Notes under the pieces: generated by a model
Told to the model about the DNA's origin: nothing
Database searches by the model: none
Seen by the model: only the letters and a program-made list of their open reading frames with translations
Part shown: positions 48,501 to 54,964 of the stretch, in pieces
Numbering within the stretch: position 1 is the first letter of the stretch
Layout: every line of letters starts with the position of its first letter
NCBI GenBank assembly: GCA_018267365.1
Contig: JAFDYQ010000026.1
Coordinates: 1-64,000, forward strand
Length of the DNA: 64,000 bases
DNA from: Bacteroidota bacterium
GTDB lineage: Bacteria; Bacteroidota; Bacteroidia; Chitinophagales; LD1
Reading direction: 5' to 3'
Made by a program: the position numbers and the translations under genes

Positions 48501-48824
48501 TCACATGCTATTATAGTTTTTGGGGAGTCTTGCGACTCTCTCTGCCTCGCACACATAGCTATGCCCAATGCCTTTAGCCCCAACGGCGATGGCAAAAACG
48601 ATACTTTTCACCTGATACATGTGTGCGACTTTGATCCTTTTGAGATGCATATTTACAATAGATGGGGCGAACTCGTATTCCGCTCCACCGATATCAATCA
48701 GGGCTGGGATGGCAAATATAAAGGTGTCCCTCAGCCGAGCGAAGTGTACTGGTGGCATGTGACCATGGGTATCAATCAAACCAAACCAATAGAAAAGGCA
48801 GGCAAGCTGACACTATTCAGATAA
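45582..48824 (+). CDS. Large Cys-rich secreted protein with T9SS type B sorting domain
   Basis: About 1,080 aa from the ATG at 45582 (an ATG at 45564 lies within or before the promoter). The signal peptide is MMTRLLYTFLTLF..., ending AMA-Q. The first repeat resembles SprB (GGTGPYTFTI, GTYTVKVVDAAGG). The middle is a chain of divergent Ig-like units rich in Cys and in PYSF, PYTVRIQDACG and TDSCGN motifs. Late units have STWSTGSADSVVQISTQGVY. The C-terminus (about 990-1080; MPNAFSPNGDGKNDTFH, IYNRWGELVFRS, GKYKGVPQPSEVYWW) is a type B sorting domain. Adhesin-like surface role inferred; disulfides are likely given the many Cys. Confidence 0.92.
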   Translation: MMTRLLYTFLTLFLTFNAMAQVVITDTTTTESRCFNDGTIHVAASGGTGPYTFTIVSGPTYANITYPIALPPLATSFQTLPRGTYTVKVVDAAGGISFATATVGGTYTFPVLTASITPNNCIQVTVTGGRAPYQYAISSQGTNTGFGAYQNSNIFCVCTGHYWVRVMDSCSNIFTSAQIDLIIPSPAIQVSANTAGALDSLYTTIVTGSAPPYSFHLSSGGQSFTNTTGIFAVPKSCQPDTITMTDRCGTKAVSIINPHQLNLTGLSDCSTGSAVVSISSNALGPFTVTGPTGTQHNPNHNVSVSGLPLNQAYTFTVTDSCGNTQSIMLPCNQDDTLFFEDVCPFDSMLHLRHNQINYCYPVVLTCLSCTPVQRDTVYTTPAPVFQNIDTGVPYTVRIQDACGFDYTTHYTTYWGLLSIRDSAFTCSDFVAMSDPPVFVPPVQYSVYNGTTLIQTQTANRPIFYHMPAGSLTVIGHHNLCRDGRAYITMPFFGGKCAAPMMDSSCHFAYAIFQPYMPSVETFTLVNTASGQIYSERLPRPTGSPILFSNVPVGSYNLVSDSGCSIPYNLPAYHYDVNVTYRLECTGQSQVNASVTPSIATCNTSQGQYFTLVKDGVYYGGNTTGTFVVADTGMFTVNVYLSNTSIFNLPAVFDTLCPLDTAMIFVHVRPIPNVVSEQLEVCGSSATADLPYTILGGTAPYSVSITGYPTRTVTSVHDTFPGLRAGIYTMIVADDCGTSRSFSVAIIDTCATTCAIGSAFALSDSIVCRDTSTRVTMTNLSQAASHYKWVINGATYGYTTDTSFAASTPGTYQITLYSYLAQCVDSSKHTLVVEDTLRSSGTIDTFICLPGSLTLNSHHAHSTWSTGSADSVVQISTQGVYWVRMANSCGSATDSFYIYTRQSPAFDLMAPDSALCNEERDSVTLFASLSDTTIGIRTFVWSTGLTDSSVYASQVIVYQADTYSVMISDTFCPVSHAIIVFGESCDSLCLAHIAMPNAFSPNGDGKNDTFHLIHVCDFDPFEMHIYNRWGELVFRSTDINQGWDGKYKGVPQPSEVYWWHVTMGINQTKPIEKAGKLTLFR

Positions 48825-48830
48825 AAGAAA

Positions 48831-48860
48831 GCAGCCTCAGGATCCAAGTCCCGAGGCTGC
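48831..48860. terminator. Bidirectional terminator between convergent genes
   Basis: GCAGCCTC (48831-48838) pairs with GAGGCTGC (48853-48860), with an inner GGA/TCC pairing. It sits between the stops of the large secreted protein gene and glmS. Confidence 0.75.
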
Positions 48861-48884
48861 ATCTATCTATTTTCAAAAAATCCT

Positions 48885-50723
48885 TTATTCTACAGTCACA
48901 GACTTAGCCAGGTTTCGCGGCTGGTCTACATTGCACCCACGCTCTATGGCTATATAGTATGACAGCAGCTGCAGCGGTATAGTGGCCAGCAGCGGTACCA
49001 TGATATCCGGTGCATCCGGTATCTCTATCACATAGTCTGCCATGCCTTTGACCTTAGTATCTCCTTCCGTCACTATGGCTATGATCTTTCCTTTACGTGC
49101 TTTTACCTCCTGTATATTGCTGATGATCTTCTCATAGTGCGCATTGCGCGTAGCCACCACCACCACAGGCATCTCCTCATCTATGAGTGCTATAGGACCG
49201 TGCTTCATCTCCGCAGCCGGATACCCTTCTGCGTGGATATAGGATATCTCTTTGAGCTTCAGAGCGCCCTCCAGCGCCACCGGGAATCCACACCCCCGAC
49301 CCAGATAGAGGAAGTTCCTTGCATCACAGTATGTCTTTGCCAGCTCCCTGATCTGATCTTCACACTTTAGGGTTGTCTCTACTTTGGCTGGTATGGCATC
49401 CAGCTCAGCCATGATATTGCGCAGCTCAGACTTGCTCTTTTTGCCTTTGATATCTGCAAAACCCAATGCCCAAAGGATCAGCACTGATACCTGGGCTGTA
49501 AATGCCTTGGTAGATGCCACGCCGATCTCAGGCCCGGCATGTGTGTACGCGCCCGCATGTGAGGCGCGTGGTATAGAAGAACCAACCACATTGCATAGGC
49601 CAAAAATAGTTGCTCCCTTTTCCTTGGCCATCTCGATAGCGGCCAGTGTATCTGCCGTCTCGCCGGACTGGGAGATCGCTATCACCAGGTCGTCTTCTGT
49701 GATCACCGGATTGCGATAGCGAAACTCTGAGGCATACTCTACCTCTACAGGTATACGAGCTATATCTTCAAACAGGTACTCGGCCACCAGGCCGGCATGC
49801 CATGAGGTACCGCATCCGACTATGATAATGCGCCTCAGGTTTTTGATCTTATGCTCATATTCCTTGAGAGAGCGCATCGCAAAATTACCTGTAGACGTAT
49901 CAAACCTGCCTCTGAGAGAATCATGTATAGACTTGGCCTGCTCATGTATTTCTTTGAGCATAAAATGCTCATAACCTCCCTTTTCGATGGCTTCGAGGTT
50001 CATCTCGAGTGTCTGGATAAAAGGAGTTTTCTTCACATTATCTATGGTCTTGACTGATAGGTGACCGTCTGTGATAAAGGCTATCTCCCCATCCTCCAGA
50101 TAGGTCACGTCCTTAGTATATTCTACTATGGGAGAGGCATCTGAAGCCATGAAATACTCTCCGTCGCTGCCTATACCTACTACCAGTGGGCTACCTTTAC
50201 GGGCGCCTATGAGTTTGGTCGGGTCGTCTTTTGAGATGATCACGATGGCATAGGCACCCACCACCTCGCATAGTGCCAGGCGTACAGCTTCATCCAGCTC
50301 CGTACCTGTGTTTTTGCGGATCTCCTCTATCAGATGTACCAGTACCTCTGTATCCGTATCACTTTTGAATGTATGCCCGCGCTCCACGAGTGCCTCCTTC
50401 AGGGTCGCATAGTTCTCTATGATACCATTGTGTATGATAGCCAGATTGCCATCCTGAGAGAGATGCGGGTGTGAGTTGGTATCATTGGGCTCACCATGTG
50501 TAGCCCAGCGGGTATGCCCCATGCCGAGGTGAGCCTGCACATTCTTGCCCTCTGCCACCTGCTCGAGATCAGAGACCTTACCTTTGGTCTTGTATACGCG
50601 CATATCACCATTGAGCAGCGCTATGCCTGCGCTGTCATATCCTCTGTACTCCAGGCGCTTTAGGCCTTTGATGAGGATCGGGTATACCTGACGCGGCCCT
50701 ATGTATGCTACGATTCCGCACAT
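48885..50723 (-). CDS. glmS: Glutamine-fructose-6-phosphate aminotransferase (isomerizing)
   Basis: 612 aa, normal length. It makes glucosamine-6-phosphate from fructose-6-phosphate and glutamine, the first step to UDP-GlcNAc. Cys2 (MCGIVAYIG) is the glutaminase nucleophile; GHTRWATHGEPN is the glutamine site. Two SIS sugar-binding domains follow (AISQSGETADTLAAIE; LGRGCGFPVALEGALKLKE), and the end is QPRNLAKSVTVE. It starts 2 bp after the DUF4270 gene, in one operon. Confidence 0.97.
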   Translation of the reverse strand: MCGIVAYIGPRQVYPILIKGLKRLEYRGYDSAGIALLNGDMRVYKTKGKVSDLEQVAEGKNVQAHLGMGHTRWATHGEPNDTNSHPHLSQDGNLAIIHNGIIENYATLKEALVERGHTFKSDTDTEVLVHLIEEIRKNTGTELDEAVRLALCEVVGAYAIVIISKDDPTKLIGARKGSPLVVGIGSDGEYFMASDASPIVEYTKDVTYLEDGEIAFITDGHLSVKTIDNVKKTPFIQTLEMNLEAIEKGGYEHFMLKEIHEQAKSIHDSLRGRFDTSTGNFAMRSLKEYEHKIKNLRRIIIVGCGTSWHAGLVAEYLFEDIARIPVEVEYASEFRYRNPVITEDDLVIAISQSGETADTLAAIEMAKEKGATIFGLCNVVGSSIPRASHAGAYTHAGPEIGVASTKAFTAQVSVLILWALGFADIKGKKSKSELRNIMAELDAIPAKVETTLKCEDQIRELAKTYCDARNFLYLGRGCGFPVALEGALKLKEISYIHAEGYPAAEMKHGPIALIDEEMPVVVVATRNAHYEKIISNIQEVKARKGKIIAIVTEGDTKVKGMADYVIEIPDAPDIMVPLLATIPLQLLSYYIAIERGCNVDQPRNLAKSVTVE

Positions 50724-50725
50724 AG

Positions 50726-52039
50726 TTATTGCAGTTTTGTGTATGTTATTTTCAGTTTACACTGGCGCGCGTACTGGCTGGGATCGTTTAGTATCACGGC
50801 CCGGTCTGCTCTGACCGTATAAGAGTACTGCACGTAGAATCCATAGTTTCCATAATATCCGTTTTGCATACGCTGCACAAACTCTGTGACATTGAAAACG
50901 TAGCAATAATAATTATTCCCTGCATTATCTTGCCGCGTACTTAGATTGCCCACACCGGACAGGTTATAGGCATTCAGGACAAAAGTGCCCAAAGTATCAT
51001 CCAGCCGATATAGCACAGGGTTGGCCGGTAGGTGGTAGGTAGCTGTATCAGATATATCTACCGGCAGGATTAGCTCCGCCTTAGTGACACCTATATTGGC
51101 AGGTAGTGTAGACAGGCCGGGTATCCGCACTTTTAGTTTCGCACCCGCGCCTGACTGGATATAGCCGGCTGGCTGGGTAGTAGTAGACACGCCGGCCCCT
51201 ATCGCTGTGCTCACCGGTTTGCCACTATTCTGATGATCAAAGTGATTTACAGTAGTGGAATAAGAGCTGATCGGAAAATCGAATCTGAGCGTATCAGCTG
51301 CAGACGTGTGATAATACAGGCTGATGCGAGCGCTCTGCAGATTGAGATAGGATATCCCATCCCCCACCTTGGAGGTATTGGTCGTCACATATATCCCTTT
51401 CATATAGTTTATAAAATCTGTAGAGCTGGAGAGGTATGCCGAGTCTGCATTCAGCAGCTTCTGCGCAAAACTATTATTCAGCCGGACTATGATCTGCGGG
51501 GCCTGCGTATTGTGCCAGGCAAAGGTACTATCGACGAGGTCAGGTACATAATTATTGAGCTGGCCTATCGGCTGGCTATATACACTAAATGCATCATTCT
51601 GATAATATGTGGCTGTAGGGTCCATATACTGGCTCACCTCATATACCTGTATATCTATAGGCTGCCGGCAAGGGCCGTACTTAGAGGAATCATTCAAAAA
51701 GGGGATATACAATACAGCCGAGTCTGCCACAGGGCTATTATTGAACACCACACCACTGCTGGATAGCAGGCACTGAGCATAAAAGCTGGCAAACGTCCTG
51801 CCAAAGATCGGATCATCCATAGATCCCAGCACTCCTGTACTCACCGCTGAGGCCAGCAGAGGTGCCTCCGCTACAGTATTGATATAGACCGAATCTGTAT
51901 CCAGGTGCTCCAGGTTGATGGGATCAAAGCCGAGAGTATTGTTTTTATCAGCTATAGCCGGATCTTTGCAGGAGCTGAGATAACATACCAATGTGACCGC
52001 AAAAGCGATCTGGCAAAACCGGACGAGATGCTTCTTCAA
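50726..52039 (-). CDS. DUF4270 family lipoprotein
   Basis: 437 aa. An N-terminal lipoprotein signal with lipobox LSSC (Cys24). The mature protein has the DUF4270 pattern: NLEHLDTDSVYINTVAEAPL, GSMDDPIFGRTFASFYAQ, and late VTKAELILPVDI and YCYVFNVTEFVQRM. This family regularly sits between a glycogen-synthase-like gene and glmS in Bacteroidota (from memory). It is probably anchored in the outer membrane; function unknown. Confidence 0.9.
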   Translation of the reverse strand: MKKHLVRFCQIAFAVTLVCYLSSCKDPAIADKNNTLGFDPINLEHLDTDSVYINTVAEAPLLASAVSTGVLGSMDDPIFGRTFASFYAQCLLSSSGVVFNNSPVADSAVLYIPFLNDSSKYGPCRQPIDIQVYEVSQYMDPTATYYQNDAFSVYSQPIGQLNNYVPDLVDSTFAWHNTQAPQIIVRLNNSFAQKLLNADSAYLSSSTDFINYMKGIYVTTNTSKVGDGISYLNLQSARISLYYHTSAADTLRFDFPISSYSTTVNHFDHQNSGKPVSTAIGAGVSTTTQPAGYIQSGAGAKLKVRIPGLSTLPANIGVTKAELILPVDISDTATYHLPANPVLYRLDDTLGTFVLNAYNLSGVGNLSTRQDNAGNNYYCYVFNVTEFVQRMQNGYYGNYGFYVQYSYTVRADRAVILNDPSQYARQCKLKITYTKLQ

Positions 52040-52063
52040 TTGCTGGGGCTTGGGCGTTAAGTA

Positions 52064-52882
52064 TTAGTTAGCCAGGACATTTTTGTAAAAATCTCCCACG
52101 AGCGGCAGCGCCTCCTCATCATCACTGCTCTTGAGTTTCAGCACTATTTTACCCTTTGCCTTTTTGACGTAGTTTGCCATAGACTCATCTATATCATTCT
52201 CTATCAAAAGGGCATCTGCAAACTCTGAACCTCCGATATTCAGGCTGGTGTTATCTCCTTCCTTGAAGTAGTCCACATGCTTTTTAGTGATATTGTCACT
52301 GATCTGCAGCTGGGTAGAAAAATCGGCCTTCAGCTTGCTCTTGAAATAGTTATTGGATAGTGTATAGATCACCTTGCTATTTGCAAAAATAGGATCATCC
52401 TTGTAGGTCGTCTTGAGAAACATAGGGATGAGGCTGGTCATCCAGCCAAAGCAGTGGATCAGGTCCGGTGCCCAGCCAAATTTGCGTACAGTCTCCAGCG
52501 CACCTTTGCAAAAGAAGATCATGCGGTCAGAATTGTCCTCATAGAAATGGTTGTTTTCATCTTCAAATACAGCCTTGCGCTTGAAAAAGTCCTCATTATC
52601 CAAAAAATAAACCTGCAGGCGTGCACCTGGCAGAGAGGCTACTTTGATCACCAGTGGATAATCTTCATCGTTTATGATCACATTGATCCCCGAGAGGCGC
52701 ACTACCTCGTGCAGACGGTGGCGGCGCTCATTGATATTGCCAAACTTTGGCATGAGTACCCGGATTTCCATTCCGTTTTCTTGCAGGTATTTAGGGAGAG
52801 AATTGGCTATTTTGGCGGCTTGAGTCAGGTTAATATAAGGGTCCATTTCATGGGTCACTATCAGAACTCTCTTTTTCTCCAT
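52064..52882 (-). CDS. Glycogen/starch synthase-like protein, N-terminal GT5 domain only
   Basis: 272 aa from the Met at 52882 (MEKKRVLIVTHEMDPYIN); the longer frame from 52933 begins inside the promoter. It has the GT5 N-terminal Rossmann domain (LPKYLQENGMEIRVLMPKFGNINERRHRLHEV, FFCKGALETVRKFGWAPDLIHCFGW). The second GT-B domain with the catalytic Glu motif is absent. The ADP-glucose-binding KxGGL near the N-terminus is replaced by INLTQAAKI. So catalysis as a synthase is doubtful. Downstream come DUF4270 and glmS within 24 and 2 bp; panC is divergent. Confidence 0.9.
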   Translation of the reverse strand: MEKKRVLIVTHEMDPYINLTQAAKIANSLPKYLQENGMEIRVLMPKFGNINERRHRLHEVVRLSGINVIINDEDYPLVIKVASLPGARLQVYFLDNEDFFKRKAVFEDENNHFYEDNSDRMIFFCKGALETVRKFGWAPDLIHCFGWMTSLIPMFLKTTYKDDPIFANSKVIYTLSNNYFKSKLKADFSTQLQISDNITKKHVDYFKEGDNTSLNIGGSEFADALLIENDIDESMANYVKKAKGKIVLKLKSSDDEEALPLVGDFYKNVLAN

Positions 52883-52930
52883 CTCGGTGAATTTTGTTGT
52901 GAACGAATAAACTTGTATAAATTGCGTCTG

Positions 52931-52964
52931 CAAAGATACTAATAATTATTTTAAAGTTTACAAA
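52931..52964 (-). promoter_or_regulatory. Promoter of the GT5-like/DUF4270/glmS operon
   Basis: The -7 TATCTTTG (52931-52938, minus strand) has a TTTG at 52961-52964, 22 bases upstream. It places transcription start near 52925, about 43 bases before the ATG at 52882. Confidence 0.55.
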
Positions 52965-52999
52965 ACGCTACACTGTGCGTAATATTGTGAACACTCCAT

Positions 53000-53875
53000 A
53001 TGCTGATATTTAAGACTATTCAAGATATTCAAAATCAAATTTTTGCACTCAAAAAAGAGGGTAAAAAAATCGGCTTTGCTCCTACTATGGGTGCCCTCCA
53101 CGAGGGGCACGTGTCTCTGATCAGACAGTCGCGACGTGAAAACGATATAACCGTTTGCTCCATCTTCGTCAATCCGACACAATTCAATGATCCTAATGAT
53201 TTTGAGAAATACCCGAGCACGCTGGAAAGTGATATGCAGAAACTGATTACAGCCAAATGTGATATCCTTTTCCTGCCATCTGTAGCTGAGATGTACCCTA
53301 CCGGGTTAAAAAACCCCAAACCGTTGGATTTCGGCTTCCTGGCAGAAACGCTGGAGGGAGAGTGGCGTCCGGGGCATTTTGCCGGGATGGCCCAGATCGT
53401 AGAGAAGCTGCTCAGGGCAGTCACACCTGACAGGCTGTATATGGGTCAGAAAGACTACCAGCAGGCCATGATATGCTCTGACATGATCCGTCAACTGAAG
53501 CTAAAGACCAGGCTCGTACTCTGTCCCGTCAAGCGCGAGAAAGACGGCCTCGCCATGAGCAGCCGCAATGTACGTCTGGATAAGAAGTCTCGTGCGAAAG
53601 CCGTAGAGATATCAAAGGTGCTGAGGTCAGTAAAAGCGTCAATCAAAAGACGACGGACCACAGACGATGGACCACAGAAAACTCCGGTCATCGATTATGA
53701 GAAGAAAGCATTTGACAGGCTGTCTTCCTTTTCTGAGTTTAAGGTAGAGTATGTAGCTATACGCAATGCAAAGACACTAAAACCGGTCAAGAACATATCT
53801 ACTACTACACCACTTGTGGCATTGGTGGCTGCCTGGATAGGTGGTGTAAGGCTTATAGACAATATGCTGCTCTAA
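53000..53875 (+). CDS. panC: Pantothenate synthetase
   Basis: 291 aa, slightly long. It joins pantoate and beta-alanine with ATP to give pantothenate, for CoA. Motifs: PTMGALHEGH (HIGH-like, residues 28-37), IFVNPTQFN, FGFLAETLEGEWRPGHFAGM, YMGQKDYQQ and KREKDGLAMSSRNVRL. An extra KRRRTTDDGPQKTP segment near residues 216-229 is encoded by a 14-bp direct repeat. panD, often next to panC, is not here. A weak TAATATTG lies at 52979-52986. Confidence 0.96.
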   Translation: MLIFKTIQDIQNQIFALKKEGKKIGFAPTMGALHEGHVSLIRQSRRENDITVCSIFVNPTQFNDPNDFEKYPSTLESDMQKLITAKCDILFLPSVAEMYPTGLKNPKPLDFGFLAETLEGEWRPGHFAGMAQIVEKLLRAVTPDRLYMGQKDYQQAMICSDMIRQLKLKTRLVLCPVKREKDGLAMSSRNVRLDKKSRAKAVEISKVLRSVKASIKRRRTTDDGPQKTPVIDYEKKAFDRLSSFSEFKVEYVAIRNAKTLKPVKNISTTTPLVALVAAWIGGVRLIDNMLL

Positions 53876-53892
53876 AGGGACAATAAACCGGA

Positions 53893-54408
53893 TCAGAGGT
53901 TCTTGTCTATACATGCCAGCATTTCCTGAAACACAGACTGACCTTTACCTTTCGGAGAATAGATGTAGTCTGCATCTGTGCAGTTTAGATAGGAAAACTT
54001 AGTGCTTTTCATTTTTGCCACATGCTCCTTTGTCAGGACAAAAGAAAATGAGTTGTGCCATATTCTTCCATTTTGTACTACAGGAGCCCCGTTTTCTGGC
54101 TCTGAAATCTCGGTCTTGTCTACAGTCAGCTCGATAGAAGTCTTATCTTCAAAATGAAGCAATATTTTGCTGCCCTCATGAATGGTTTCAATATCACGAA
54201 ACTCGAGATCAAAATAAATAATATACAGATCTGATGATGGCGTATAGCTGATACTGGAATGAGCAAACATAGGTGCAGCCATAGCCATAGGAGAAGTAGC
54301 TATTTTTTGAACTTTACCATCTATCTCCCCGGTGTTTAGTTTAGAACACTGGGCAAATGAATAGATCGAGAAAACTGTCAGGGCAAACAAGGATACTGTC
54401 TTTTTCAT
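53893..54408 (-). CDS. Small secreted protein of unknown function
   Basis: 171 aa. The signal peptide is residues 1-19 (MKKTVSLFAL..., ending YSFA-Q). The mature part is mostly beta, with alternating strands (DLYIIYFDLEFRDIE, KILLHFEDKTSIELTV). It ends SVFQEMLACIDKNL. Two Cys near the C-terminus may form a disulfide. No recognised family. Convergent with panC. Confidence 0.75.
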   Translation of the reverse strand: MKKTVSLFALTVFSIYSFAQCSKLNTGEIDGKVQKIATSPMAMAAPMFAHSSISYTPSSDLYIIYFDLEFRDIETIHEGSKILLHFEDKTSIELTVDKTEISEPENGAPVVQNGRIWHNSFSFVLTKEHVAKMKSTKFSYLNCTDADYIYSPKGKGQSVFQEMLACIDKNL

Positions 54409-54516
54409 TGGATTTACTTTTTATTTTGGTTTTTGCTTAAATATTTAGCAATATTAAATAATAAAAAGATATTCCAAGTTAATTGCCACTATTTTTAACA
54501 AGAAAAATCAGAGAAC

Positions 54517-54948
54517 TCACTTCTGCTCAAAAGTCCCACTCAGCGTAGTCACCTCCTTCAGCATATTGCCCCCGGTCTTGATCTTAAAGCGCCAGTCAAA
54601 CTCACCGGTGGTCAGTTTCACGAAGCTGCTGGGTATAGCCCAGACCTTGATGATCTCTGCATCCGGTGTGCCGGCAGGCTTTCCTTTCTCTTGAAAGCAG
54701 ATCGTGATGATATGATTGGGCACATCTATGATAGAGTAGGCATCGTATTCTGCGGTGAGGTTAGCCGGACCCTGGTCTGTGGTGAGCTGAGCAGATACCA
54801 GTGGCCCATCCACATCGGCGAGTTTCACGATGAGCTGCACTTTACCTGTTTCAGACTGGGCAGTGAGTGTAGCGCCACGCGCAGCTACCACTGATACGAT
54901 AGCTGTCATCAGCAGAATAGACAGAGCCAGCTTCTTGATATTCTTCAT
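54517..54948 (-). CDS. Small secreted protein of unknown function
   Basis: 143 aa. The signal peptide is about residues 1-22 (MKNIKKLALS..., ending VAARG). The mature part is beta-rich (KVQLIVKLADVDGPLVSAQL, NHIITICFQEKGK, GEFDWRFKIKTGG). Begins 16 bp after the M16 peptidase gene on the same strand, so the two may be co-transcribed. No named family recognised. Confidence 0.75.
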   Translation of the reverse strand: MKNIKKLALSILLMTAIVSVVAARGATLTAQSETGKVQLIVKLADVDGPLVSAQLTTDQGPANLTAEYDAYSIIDVPNHIITICFQEKGKPAGTPDAEIIKVWAIPSSFVKLTTGEFDWRFKIKTGGNMLKEVTTLSGTFEQK

Positions 54949-54964
54949 GACCGATCTTATGTTT

